Source: Caballeronia sp. SL2Y3 (GTDB lineage: Bacteria > Pseudomonadota > Gammaproteobacteria > Burkholderiales > Burkholderiaceae). From it: a stretch of 64,000 nt of DNA. Each line of letters begins with the position of its first letter. The stretch's first letter is position 1. Shown here piece after piece: positions 29,861 to 38,115 of this stretch. The notes under the pieces were generated by a model. That model saw only the letters and a program-made list of their open reading frames with translations. It searched no databases and had not been told where the DNA came from. The DNA lies in the NCBI RefSeq assembly GCF_022879575.1, contig NZ_CP084260.1:992001-1056000 (forward strand), given 5' to 3'. The translations under genes were made by a program, and so were the position numbers.

Positions 29861-30205
29861 ATGGTCACGCCCGCCGATCCGCTCAATCCCACGCTTGCCC
29901 CGCCGCCGCGCGTCCCGGCGGCCGCGGCACGTGCGCATCGCGCGTACTGGCGCTTCAATGTCGCGCTGATCGCGGTGCTGCTTGCCGTCGGATTCGTGGT
30001 GTCGTTCTGCGTGCCGCTTTTCGCGGAGCGTCTGCAGCACGTGCGCATCGCCGGCTTTCCGCTGCCGTTCTTCTTCGGTGCGCAGGGCGCGATTCTCGTC
30101 TATGTGACGCTGATCGCCGTCTATATCGTGCTGATGCAACTCGCCGATGCGCGACTCGCGCGCGCCGTCGGAGACGCCCAAGCGAGTGACGACGGCCAAC
30201 GATGA
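29861..30205 (+). CDS. DUF4212 small subunit of sodium:solute symporter
   Basis: A 114-residue membrane protein with two helices (FNVALIAVLLAVGFVVSFCVP and AILVYVTLIAVYIVLMQLAD) joined by a FPLPFFFGAQ loop, as in DUF4212 proteins that always accompany VC_2705-type symporters. ATG 29861 was chosen; the open frame extends five codons upstream without a better start. Its stop overlaps the symporter start (ATGA), so the two are translationally coupled. Confidence 0.9.
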   Translation: MVTPADPLNPTLAPPPRVPAAAARAHRAYWRFNVALIAVLLAVGFVVSFCVPLFAERLQHVRIAGFPLPFFFGAQGAILVYVTLIAVYIVLMQLADARLARAVGDAQASDDGQR

Positions 30206-32232
30206 AGCTCACCAACCGGCTCATCGTCACTTACGCGCTCTATACGCTCGGCTTTTTGCTGTTCATCTTCCTGATGGAGCGTATCGAGCGGACGGCCGGC
30301 GCGGGCATGTGGGTCGGCTATGTGTTCCTGTTCGTGCCGATCGCCGTGTATGCGGTCATCGGCCTGCTCTCGCGCACGTCCGATCTCGTCGAATACTATG
30401 TGGCCGGGCGGCGCGTGCCATCCGCGTTCAACGGCATGGCGACGGCGGCGGACTGGCTCTCGGCGGCGTCGTTTATCGGACTGGCCGGCTCCATCTATGC
30501 GAGCGGCTACGACGGCCTCGCCTACGTGATGGGCTGGACCGGCGGCTATTGCCTCGTCGCGTTCTTGCTCGCGCCGTACGTGCGCAAACTCGCGCGCTAC
30601 ACGATTCCCGATTTTCTCGGCACGCGCTTTTCGAGCAACCTCGTGCGCGGACTCGCGGCCATCGCCGCGATCCTGTGCTCGTTCGTCTATCTGGTCGCGC
30701 AGATTCAGGGCATCGGGCTGATCGCGTCGCGCTTCATCGGCATCGAGTTCTCGATCGGCATCTTCTGCGGGCTCGCGGGCATTCTCGTGTGCTCGTTTCT
30801 CGGCGGCATGCGCGCGGTGACCTGGACGCAGGTGGCGCAGTACATCATCCTGATTAGCGCGATGCTGATTCCCGTGTCGATGATTGCGCATCGCGACGGG
30901 CTCGGCTGGTTTCCGCAGTTCAACTATGGCCGCGTCATGGAGCGCGTCGAGACGCTCGAACGCGCGCTGGCCGTGTCGCCCGACGAAGCCCGCGCCCGCG
31001 CCGATCTCGCGCGTCAGGCGGCGCGTGCGCAGGAGCGGATCGATGCGCTGCCGCGATCGTTCTTCGACGAGCACGCGCGGCTCGTCGCCGAGATCGCCGA
31101 TTTGCGTCGGCACAACGGCCCGCTGCGCGAGATCAGCGAGCGCGAGCGCGAACTGGCGTCGTTTCCGCGCGATCCCGCCGATGCGCAGGCCAAGTGGTCG
31201 CGCGAACGCGATGCGTTGAGCGAGCGCGTCGCCGCCCCCGTGCCGCTGACCGCTGCGTTCGCGTCTTCCTCCGGCACGGCGGAGCAGGGCAGCGCGCGGG
31301 CGCACCGGTTGAACTTTCTCTCGCTCATCCTGTGCTTGTCGATCGGCACGGCGAGCTTACCGCACATTCTCACGCGCTATAACACGACTACTTCCGTGGC
31401 ATCGGCGCGGCGCTCGGTTGGCTGGACGCTCTTTTTCGTCGCGCTGTTCTATCTGACCGTGCCGGTGCTTGCAGTGCTGATCAAGCACGAGATTCTGACG
31501 GGGCTCGTCGGGCATCGCTTCGCGGAGCTGCCGCAATGGGTGACGCAGTGGCGGCATATCGAGCCGTATCTGATCCGTATCGGCGACATCAACGGCGATG
31601 GCGTCGTGCGCTGGGCCGGCATTCAGATGCAGCCGGACATGGTGGTGCTCGCCGCGCCCGAGATCGCGGGCTTGCCTTACGTCATGTCCGGACTGATTGC
31701 GGCGGGCGCGCTGGCCGCGGCGCTTTCGACGGCGGATGGCCTGCTGCTCACCATCGCCAACGCGCTGTCGCACGACGTGTATTACTGCATGGTGGATCGC
31801 CGCGCGACGAGCCAGCGGCGCGTCACGATTTCGAAAATACTCCTGCTCGGTGTTGCGCTGCTTGCGTCCTATGTCGCGTCGCTCAATGCGGGGAACATTC
31901 TGTTCCTCGTGGGCGCGGCGTTTTCGCTGGCGGCGTCGAGTCTGTTTCCGGCGCTCGTGCTCGGCGTGTTCTGGAAGCGCACGACGCAGCGAGGCGTCGT
32001 CGCGGGGATGATCGCGGGGCTGATCGTGTGCGTGTACTACATCGTGTCGACGTATCCGTTCTTCACGCACCTGACGGGCTTCGACGGGCCGCGCTGGTTC
32101 GGCATCGAGCCGATCAGCTCGGGCGTGTTCGGCGTGCCGGCCGGCTTCGCGGTGGCGATTGCGGTGAGTCTTGTCGATCGCAAGCCGGACGAGTACACGC
32201 GCGCGCTCGTCGACTACATTCGTCACCCGTAG
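30202..32232 (+). CDS. Sodium:solute symporter, VC_2705 subfamily (acetate/lactate-like)
   Basis: SSS family cation symporter of 676 residues, about 13 membrane helices. Family signatures are YYVAGRRVPSAFNGMATAAD near the start and GALAAALSTADGLLLTIANA in the second half. Between helices 6 and 7 (about residues 240-350) is a long charged, heptad-like insertion (ERVETLERALAVSPDEARA ... ERDALSERV) that looks like a coiled coil and is characteristic of this subfamily. With DUF4212 and next to acs, a small carboxylate such as acetate is the probable substrate, by inference. Confidence 0.9.
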   Translation: MKLTNRLIVTYALYTLGFLLFIFLMERIERTAGAGMWVGYVFLFVPIAVYAVIGLLSRTSDLVEYYVAGRRVPSAFNGMATAADWLSAASFIGLAGSIYASGYDGLAYVMGWTGGYCLVAFLLAPYVRKLARYTIPDFLGTRFSSNLVRGLAAIAAILCSFVYLVAQIQGIGLIASRFIGIEFSIGIFCGLAGILVCSFLGGMRAVTWTQVAQYIILISAMLIPVSMIAHRDGLGWFPQFNYGRVMERVETLERALAVSPDEARARADLARQAARAQERIDALPRSFFDEHARLVAEIADLRRHNGPLREISERERELASFPRDPADAQAKWSRERDALSERVAAPVPLTAAFASSSGTAEQGSARAHRLNFLSLILCLSIGTASLPHILTRYNTTTSVASARRSVGWTLFFVALFYLTVPVLAVLIKHEILTGLVGHRFAELPQWVTQWRHIEPYLIRIGDINGDGVVRWAGIQMQPDMVVLAAPEIAGLPYVMSGLIAAGALAAALSTADGLLLTIANALSHDVYYCMVDRRATSQRRVTISKILLLGVALLASYVASLNAGNILFLVGAAFSLAASSLFPALVLGVFWKRTTQRGVVAGMIAGLIVCVYYIVSTYPFFTHLTGFDGPRWFGIEPISSGVFGVPAGFAVAIAVSLVDRKPDEYTRALVDYIRHP

Positions 32233-32258
32233 GGGCTAGGCGGGCGGCGGGAACTTGG

Positions 32259-32264
32259 TATAAT
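32259..32264 (+). promoter_or_regulatory. Extended -10 promoter of tRNA-Ser
   Basis: TGG followed by TATAAT lies 11 bases before the tRNA. No good -35 is visible in the GC-rich bases upstream; the TGN extension may compensate. Confidence 0.7.
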
Positions 32265-32275
32265 CGCAGTCTTCC

Positions 32276-32365
32276 GGAGAGATGGATGAGTGGTTTAAGT
32301 CGCACGCCTGGAAAGCGTGTATAGGGTAAAACCTATCGGGGGTTCGAATCCCCCTCTCTCCGCCA
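32276..32365 (+). tRNA. tRNA-Ser (anticodon GGA)
   Basis: A 90-base class II tRNA with long variable arm. The acceptor GGAGAGA pairs with TCTCTCC, G is the discriminator and CCA is encoded. The anticodon loop reads CTGGAAA (GGA, reading UCC and UCU). The T arm GGGGGTTCGAATCCCCC is perfect. It marks the left edge of a decayed genomic island. Confidence 0.97.
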
Positions 32366-32413
32366 GAAAAACATTAAGAATCAAGCACTTAGAAAATCCC
32401 CGCTGCGATTCAT

Positions 32414-32932
32414 TTAGCTGTTTTCGGCTATTTTCGTCTCTGAATCGCACGCTAATCGCAGCACCTCCGCTGCGAATTTCTCCACCGCTTTTCCTCCTGC
32501 ATTAGGGTCCCCGCTCGGCATCCATCGAGCATAGATACGCCCATTTGCCTAGCTACCCAAGGGATGTTCGCCCGCCGAGAGCATCATAGACGCGTATGTA
32601 TGGCGCGTTTGGTAAGGTTTTGGGTAGCGCACTTGCGCCTTGCGCAACCCGCGCGTTCACAATGTCCAGATCGAGGAATCTTCAGTCCGCCGCTTGTGGT
32701 TGCGCGGACCTTGGAACACATCAACGCTGGCTACGAACGTGTGCACCTCTTGCGCCTGTAGAGCGGCGAGGGCAGGCAGCAACAACTTCAGCTCGTGGCG
32801 GCTCGTCTTCGTTTGGTGTCCTTTGCTTCGTCGGCTGTCTGCGTCGCAGTGCGCCGGACGACCACTGCGCCCTTTATCCAGTCCACGTCCGACTGATCGA
32901 AAACGCCACGAACTCGAAGGTACTAGGCCCGA
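32414..32932 (-). pseudogene. Decayed tyrosine recombinase (phage-type integrase), C-terminal half
   Basis: No open frame remains, but pieces of one integrase can be read on the minus strand across several frames and an in-frame stop: DVDWIKGAVVVRRTATQTAD, TKTSRHELKLLLPALAALQ, KAQVRYPKPYQTRHTYAS followed by MMLSAGEHP (catalytic Arg/His box), WVARQMG, and RIYARWMPSGDPNAGGKAVE with the catalytic Tyr, ending at 32414. At least three frameshifts, one stop and a small deletion between ARQMG and RIYARW (where HADW-type residues belong) disrupt it. It lies 48 bases from tRNA-Ser, the usual setting of an island integrase. The N-terminal part is not recognisable. Confidence 0.8.
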
Positions 32933-33308
32933 TCAGCACGCGAACTGGGCGATATTCGCGGCTTGGTCGCGAAGGGCGGCTATGTTGACCGCCTCAGTCT
33001 AGCCAAACGAGACTACATCGCTTCCCTGTTGCGAAGCCCTTCCTTCTCTGTGTACGTCCAGCCGTCCGGCGGAATTCTTCCATGATGGAGGCTCGCCCTG
33101 TATCGCCTCTCAAAAATCGGACTGTAACCGTGAGTTCATTTGCTCACCCAAGACAAGCCCGCAACGAGGTGTCTTCGCGTGCCGGCGTGTGCATCACGTT
33201 GCGCACAGTAGCCCTTCAGAGGTTATCCGTTTGGATGTTAAACATATTTTGCAACTTAGTTCGTGAATGCGCAGTACGCTGAAACCTCGAAAACTGAACG
33301 GCTAAGTT
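32933..33308. other. Degenerate region between the integrase remnant and the toxin-like gene
   Basis: No intact gene. The bases continuing upstream of the integrase fragments may encode its lost N-terminal half, but I cannot read a clear match. A+T content is raised near 33200-33300, where a promoter for the next gene is likely. Confidence 0.45.
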
Positions 33309-34394
33309 ATGACGTGGAACACGCTTTTCGTGCCGCTTGAGACCGGGTGGCAGTGCATGCTCATCCCGGAGGTGCAATATCACGACCTGACGCGTTGGGG
33401 ACGCGGATACGGTGACATGTCGGCTCGCATGCTTTATCCGGACGCCGCGCGGGAAGCCTTTGCCGGTTCGGGAAATGCGCGACCCCTCAGCGAAGTGGAT
33501 AAGGGCGAGTTGTGGGAGAAAGGACGCCTAAGGCAGCTTGCGGATGATCGGGCTGTTTTCTCCCGACACTTTCGCCCCGATTGGGATTTACGTTCCATTG
33601 TCGGCGCGAAGGCGCTGCGCGACGTTCAGGCATTTGTCCGCGACCGACTTAAGTTAGCGCACTGGAAATTGCCGACTAACAACACCGAAGTACAGAAGCT
33701 GCTACAGGTTGCGGTGACATCTGGCCGATTCGTACCTGTAGTGAATCGCAGATCTAGCGCCGCGCCGCGAGTGGTACAGCCTGACCCAGCGCCGCAATCT
33801 TGGCCTGCAATAGTCGGCGGTGGCCATGCCTACCCAACTGAAGTCTTGACTACCGCGAAGTTCTTCGCCCTCAAGCGAGCAAACGGGGAGCTTCCCGCGC
33901 TAGACTCATTGGCCGGCGGCGTGGCGGGTACTACGCTGGACCCGTTACCGGGTCTAGGCGCTCCGGCCTCCGCGGAAGATGAGTTCGACTTTATCGGTGC
34001 CGAGGAATTAGCGGCGGGCGCTTTGCCTGGCGAGAGTGACGATGTGGATCACGACCGCGAGGGTATTCCCAGCGTTGTCGAAGGTTTCACAGAAGTTTCC
34101 ACCGATAGTGACGTATCCAACGATTCAACTGCGCTCGGCGATGCGTCGCCTTTCGAGTACAGCGAAGACGCGGCACCGGAGAGCGATTCGTTCGAGATCG
34201 CAAAAACGCCGAACGCCGGTGTGCCCGGAACATGGTACACCAACCCGGGAAGCGGCCAGATGCGCATGTATGGAGACGATGGTAAGCCCCTTGTGGACTT
34301 CGATTTTGACCACGACCATGGGCAGGGCGTGCCAGATGCGCACAATTGGCAAAACGGGGTGCGTGGCCCCGGAGTTTCCTTTTCTCCATTGTGA
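33309..34394 (+). CDS. Predicted polymorphic toxin with C-terminal His/Asp-rich domain
   Basis: A 361-residue protein with no signal peptide. Residues 1-170 form a folded-looking region (MTWNTLFVPLETGWQCMLIP ... LLQVAVTSGRFVPVVNR) not known to me. About 215-300 is strongly acidic and disordered. The last 60 residues form a compact domain, GTWYTNPGSGQMRMYGDDG followed by FDFDHDHGQGVPDAHNW. The Y-x-x-x-G ... D-x-D-x-x-H-D-H-G-x-G-x-P-x-x-H-x-W pattern resembles small nuclease-type toxins of polymorphic systems (I think Ntox24-like). Modular layout with a variable C-terminal domain and an immediately following small gene fits a toxin-immunity pair. Secretion route is not shown. ATG 33309 has only a weak ribosome binding site. 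Confidence 0.6.
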   Translation: MTWNTLFVPLETGWQCMLIPEVQYHDLTRWGRGYGDMSARMLYPDAAREAFAGSGNARPLSEVDKGELWEKGRLRQLADDRAVFSRHFRPDWDLRSIVGAKALRDVQAFVRDRLKLAHWKLPTNNTEVQKLLQVAVTSGRFVPVVNRRSSAAPRVVQPDPAPQSWPAIVGGGHAYPTEVLTTAKFFALKRANGELPALDSLAGGVAGTTLDPLPGLGAPASAEDEFDFIGAEELAAGALPGESDDVDHDREGIPSVVEGFTEVSTDSDVSNDSTALGDASPFEYSEDAAPESDSFEIAKTPNAGVPGTWYTNPGSGQMRMYGDDGKPLVDFDFDHDHGQGVPDAHNWQNGVRGPGVSFSPL

Positions 34395-34413
34395 GCTTTT
34401 GACGGGAGACCGT

Positions 34414-34845
34414 ATGAACAGAGCTACTTACATTAATATTCGAGATATAAGAAATTTTCCAAGCTTTCACGATGCCGAGTTGCTTGGCATAGAGCACGAC
34501 CGCGAAGAGCGCTTTCTCGAACTCCGCTTCCGTCGGGTGGGCGGCGAACTGGAGACGCTAAGATTTTCGGGGGTAACCGCCTTGCGGATGATCGACTTCG
34601 CCACTCAGAATGTCGCGTCCAGGCTTTTGTTTTCGCCTAGATATATGTTTTCGCTCGCCGAGGTCCGCTTCTGGATTCAGTGGATTAACAGTCGCGACGA
34701 TTCGAAGGCGCGAGATATCAGCGAGGAACAAGCAGGGGAGTACATGCGGGATCTCGAGACCGGGCGAAGAACGCTGTTCGTTCTTGAACCGTCGTGCGGA
34801 GGAGAAATGGCTGTACTGTGTGAGTCGGTGTCGCTGAAGCAGTGA
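34414..34845 (+). CDS. Putative immunity protein to the preceding toxin
   Basis: Soluble 143-residue acidic protein with no signal peptide. Its start, MNRATYINIRDIRNFPSFHD, and the following ELLGIEHDREERFLELRFRR resemble small immunity-type beta-rich proteins (a F-H-D-A/S-E ... hydrophobic strand pattern). GGGAG lies 7 bases before ATG 34414 and the gap to the toxin stop is 19 bp, so the two are co-expressed. Base composition is more AT-rich than neighbouring core genes, which fits horizontal origin. No named family is certain. Confidence 0.55.
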   Translation: MNRATYINIRDIRNFPSFHDAELLGIEHDREERFLELRFRRVGGELETLRFSGVTALRMIDFATQNVASRLLFSPRYMFSLAEVRFWIQWINSRDDSKARDISEEQAGEYMRDLETGRRTLFVLEPSCGGEMAVLCESVSLKQ

Positions 34846-35158
34846 GACGCCGTCGGGCAAGCAGGATCTTTTTCCTTTTTGTCGAGGCCCGACAGGGCAT
34901 CTCGGTCTCGCAAGCATGGTTGCAACGGTCCCAAGACAGAACGACAACCTTCCTCATAAGGCGACCTGCACGCGCCTTCGGTATGGACGGGACTCCTAAT
35001 CACCACTGCAACTATTCATCAAAATCCGCTCCGTTTTGTGTCAACGAGTCAACTTCCCAAAGCGCCCGGCGTTAAAGCCTCCGGCAGCCGTCGCCGCGTC
35101 CCGTCGCTGACCGGCAAGCGGCCGGCACTTCCGTAGCTAACTCGCAAAGGACACAGAC
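34846..35158. other. Intergenic region, right side of the island
   Basis: About 310 bases with no gene. GTCGGGC (34854) and GCCCGAC (34888) can pair around a T-rich interval. I looked for a copy of the tRNA-Ser 3' end that would mark an attachment site and found none. Confidence 0.4.
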
Positions 35159-35548
35159 ATGAGCATCTTCGGTGACATCGTAGGCAAGATCTTCCACAGG
35201 GCGAAACCCGCCGATCCGGCGCCCGTCGCCGCGCCGGACCCGGCGCCGCAGCCAAGCGTCGAGGCCGCTCCGGCCCCCGCGCCGCTGTCCGACATCGACG
35301 TCGCCGCCGTGATGGATCAACTGGCGAGCGAGAGCAGCCAGCAGTTGAACTGGCGCGTTTCCATCGTCGACATGATGAAGCTGCTCGACGTCGACAGCAG
35401 TCTGGACCATCGCAAGCAACTCGCCACGGAGCTCAAGTACAGCGGCGACATGAACGACTCCGCTTCGATGAACATCTGGTTGCACAAGCAACTGATGCAG
35501 GCGCTCGCCGCGAACGGCGGCAAGTTGCCCGCCGATCTCATTGGCTAA
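35159..35548 (+). CDS. DUF3597 domain-containing protein
   Basis: 129 residues. The N-terminus MSIFGDIVGKIF is followed by a Pro/Ala-rich linker (residues 20-45) and a conserved domain, DIDVAAVMDQLASESSQQLN then WRVSIVDMMKLLDVDSSLDHR and ELKYSGDMNDSASMNIWLH, characteristic of DUF3597. The domain resembles LysM-accessory or phage-tail-like helical folds but its function is unknown. AAAGGACACAGAC precedes the ATG. Single-gene unit with its own terminator. Confidence 0.9.
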   Translation: MSIFGDIVGKIFHRAKPADPAPVAAPDPAPQPSVEAAPAPAPLSDIDVAAVMDQLASESSQQLNWRVSIVDMMKLLDVDSSLDHRKQLATELKYSGDMNDSASMNIWLHKQLMQALAANGGKLPADLIG

Positions 35549-35563
35549 AGGCGCGCACAAGCG

Positions 35564-35607
35564 AAAGCCCGCGATCCAGCAGTTCATTGCTGGTCGCGGG
35601 CTTTTTT
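35564..35607 (+). terminator. Terminator of the DUF3597 gene
   Basis: AAAGCCCGCGA with inner CCAGCA pairs with TGCTGG and TCGCGGGCTTT to give a 17-bp interrupted stem, followed by six T. Confidence 0.92.
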
Positions 35608-35752
35608 GCTTACATCGCTGCTCGCGTTGTTACAGTAATAGGCGTCGGAAGAGGTGGCCTGCCTGGACGTCCGCGCTTCTGATAATGCGCAAACCGTCGC
35701 GCACATGGCAGGGCGGGCGATGGCAGCGCGCCTCCTGCGACAGCGCGCAGCA

Positions 35753-36064
35753 TCAAAGATGATTGCGCTTGGTCCGAGGGCGCGCGAACTCGGCGATCGG
35801 ATCGTCGGCATAGGCGGCGATCGGATCCTTGTCGAACGGCGAAGCTGTCAGCGGCGCTTTCGGCCGGCCCGGCTGCGAAGGCGCACGCGACGCTGCCGCG
35901 CTCGACGCGGAGGTCGCTTTGTCGCTGGCGCGCGGCGCCGTCTGCGGGCGCGTGACGTTGCCGCTTCCGATCCACTCTTCGGTGTACTTGGCAAAGGCAG
36001 GCGCGGTCAGCGTCAGAACCGTGAAGGAAAGCAGCAGAGCGAAGCAGGCTTTTCGTGCGAGCAT
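35753..36064 (-). CDS. Secreted hypothetical protein (103 aa)
   Basis: MLARKACFALLLSFTVLTLT begins a signal peptide cleaved after APAFA. The mature part (KYTEEWIGSGNVTRPQTAPR, then Ser/Ala-rich, ending with FDKDPIAAYADDPIAEFA) has no recognised domain; a short repeated D-P-I-A motif occurs twice near the C-terminus. ATG 36064 chosen because it starts the signal peptide; AAGAAGAAAC lies upstream. The gene stands alone. Confidence 0.65.
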   Translation of the reverse strand: MLARKACFALLLSFTVLTLTAPAFAKYTEEWIGSGNVTRPQTAPRASDKATSASSAAASRAPSQPGRPKAPLTASPFDKDPIAAYADDPIAEFARPRTKRNHL

Positions 36065-36183
36065 GAGGTTTCTTCTTGTCGTTTTGGATTTCCAAGCGCG
36101 AAACGGCGATGGCCGCACGACATAATGCGTGCGGCTCGATTCATCACCGACGATTGGCGCGTTCGATGCGTCGAATCCGTCGC

Positions 36184-36558
36184 TCAATGCGTGATGGCAA
36201 GCTGTTCCGGCTGGTGGTTCTCGGCGTCGAAGTGCAGCGCGGAATTGGCTGCCTGCTCCTGTACGAGGAACTCGCGTGCGGCCTGCACGCCGCGGTCGTA
36301 CGACGCGCGCGCGGTGTGTTCTTCCAGCGCCGAGATCAGCGGAATCTGCTCTTCGGCGATCGAGTGGAGAAGACTCAGGATGTCGCGGCGCATCGACTCC
36401 GGATACGAACAGAAGTGCTCGAAGCCGCCGGGCGCCGCGACCATATTGACGAGCGACGTCAAGAGACGCGCACGGTTCACGCAATGCTCCTTGATGTGCA
36501 TGGAGTGCGACAGGGTTGCGCGGCCGTTCGCGTCGACGGAAATGTGCAGGTCTTTCAT
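36184..36558 (-). CDS. Hypothetical protein (124 aa)
   Basis: MKDLHISVDANGRATLSHSM begins a soluble protein without signal peptide or membrane helix. A helical middle (HCVNRARLLTSLVNMVAAPG) and EEHTARASYDRGVQAAREFL follow. No family recognised. It is 119 bp upstream of the secreted hypothetical gene on the same strand. Confidence 0.6.
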   Translation of the reverse strand: MKDLHISVDANGRATLSHSMHIKEHCVNRARLLTSLVNMVAAPGGFEHFCSYPESMRRDILSLLHSIAEEQIPLISALEEHTARASYDRGVQAAREFLVQEQAANSALHFDAENHQPEQLAITH

Positions 36559-36707
36559 GATGCGTGCCTCATTCGTTCAGAAGAATGCGGCATTAAATCG
36601 GCTCGCCGGACAAAATACAGCAGGACTTTTCCTATTCGCGCAGTCGGCAACGATCCTTTACGTTTTCCGTCAACGAGTCAAGGATTCGGCTGCTTAACAG
36701 ACATGCT

Positions 36708-36735
36708 GCGACGCCGGTTCGCCTTCCGGCGTCGC
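36708..36735. terminator. Hairpin downstream of the small secreted protein gene
   Basis: GCGACGCCGG - TTCGCCTT - CCGGCGTCGC, a 10-bp perfect stem 30 bases after the minus-strand stop at 36765. No T run. Confidence 0.5.
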
Positions 36736-36764
36736 TGCGCAGGCGTGGTAGAACGGCGGGCGCG

Positions 36765-37046
36765 TTATTGCTTCATCGTCCCGGTCGACTTGGAACCACG
36801 CGCCGGCTGTTGCGACGTATCCGGCGACATGCCTTGCTCGCGCTTTTCCATCAGCGTGCCGCTCCCGGACGTGCCGGAAGGCGCGCCGCCCTGCGACGCA
36901 TCGTTTGCGCCGCCGGGCGAGGCGTTCTGCCCCTGCTGCTGCGTTTCCGGGCGTTGGTTCATCTGGTCGCGCGTCATTTCCTGCGCAAGGGTGGCGGTGC
37001 TGGCAAGCGCGAGAAGGGCGCCTGCGATCGCTGCGGTCGCTTTCAT
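36765..37046 (-). CDS. Secreted Gln/Gly/Ser-rich hypothetical protein (93 aa)
   Basis: MKATAAIAGALLALASTATL begins a signal peptide cleaved after AQ or TLA. The mature part is polar and low complexity (MTRDQMNQRPETQQQGQNAS and GGAPSGTSGSGT), probably disordered. CAGGAGACAGCC precedes ATG 37046, which decided the start. Such small periplasmic proteins are common in Burkholderia and have no assigned role. Confidence 0.65.
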   Translation of the reverse strand: MKATAAIAGALLALASTATLAQEMTRDQMNQRPETQQQGQNASPGGANDASQGGAPSGTSGSGTLMEKREQGMSPDTSQQPARGSKSTGTMKQ

Positions 37047-37261
37047 GGCTGTCTCCTGGTTCCAGGCGCAAGTCGCGCCGTGCAAGGGTAATAGCATCGG
37101 CTGTGCCGCGCTCTACAGACGAAATCTGCCGCTTATCTCAAAACCATCTACGATGAATATTGGCGCTGCCAAACGGATGCCGATTCATTACAATTCGCGC
37201 TCCAAACGAACTTGAGCCGCCCATATTCGATTCAATGGGCCCGATGCAACCGGAGTGTTTC

Positions 37262-37843
37262 ATGTCGATCACACTGAACGATTTATTGGCATGGAGCGAA
37301 AGCCTGCCCGATCGCAATAGCGACGAAGCGAAAATGCTTGACGCACTCATCCAGAAACGTGAAGCGGAATTGAGATTGCGCATCGCTGATTTGATTGCGG
37401 CCGTGAGTCAGCAAGAGAACTGGAAACTGCATCGGTGCGCGGCAACGGCGCGGCGCATCGAGCAAACTTCCACCGCGCATCTGGAGGCGGTGTATGAATA
37501 TTTTCGGGATCGCAACGAAGGGCGCTTGCATTTCGAAGCGCCCGAAATTCTCGCCGATTCCTTCGTCGACGGTCAGGCCGGCCCAGACCGGCTGTGCGCG
37601 CCCGTCGCGACCAACGGCGACGCGAACTACGCGATCAGAGCGGGAACGCCGGCCGAGCCGATCGTCAATCTCTATGGGCGGATGAAGAATCTCGAGTCGC
37701 GGCTTGCCGATACGCCGGGCATCGCGTGCGGCATTCAGGGTATCCGGATCATGCGGATGGTGGCGCTGATGTCGAAGGCGCGATCGGCGCAACTCGCCAA
37801 TCTGCGCATCAGCGGAATGCAGGCCGTCTACCGGCACATGTAA
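37262..37843 (+). CDS. Hypothetical protein (193 aa)
   Basis: MSITLNDLLAWSESLPDRNS begins a soluble, mostly helical protein. A helical N-terminal half (EAKMLDALIQKREAELRLRI) is followed by a polar C-terminal half. GGAG lies 8 bases before ATG 37262. No motif or family recognised and no signal peptide. It stands alone between an upstream divergent gene and the DUF2968 gene. Confidence 0.6.
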   Translation: MSITLNDLLAWSESLPDRNSDEAKMLDALIQKREAELRLRIADLIAAVSQQENWKLHRCAATARRIEQTSTAHLEAVYEYFRDRNEGRLHFEAPEILADSFVDGQAGPDRLCAPVATNGDANYAIRAGTPAEPIVNLYGRMKNLESRLADTPGIACGIQGIRIMRMVALMSKARSAQLANLRISGMQAVYRHM

Positions 37844-38115
37844 TTATCTGTGCGCGCGAAACGAATGACCGGGTCACTTACCGTTTAACGCGTTGACATG
37901 CCGGCGATTTGATTTGCTGCATGAGTTCGATTGCATCTGAAAATCGCTCGCCTATACTGGGTTTCATCAGCCGAAAGTCTGTTCGATTCTCGTGGTCGCT
38001 TGTTCGTCATCCAGAATAATCAGCGCGAATATTCAGAATATGCGACGCGCATAAAGGCACCTGGATTCATCAGGGAACGTCAAAAACGCAGCCGTAAGTC
38101 AACTCTGGAGTCATC

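Noticed and set aside
32564..33002. Overlapping plus-strand open frames of 65-130 codons after tRNA-Ser
   Set aside because: The minus strand here carries clear integrase fragments, and the plus-strand products match nothing.
35036..36684. GTCAACGAGTCAA occurring near 35040 and again near 36670
   Set aside because: Only two copies of 13 bases, differently placed relative to genes; likely chance.
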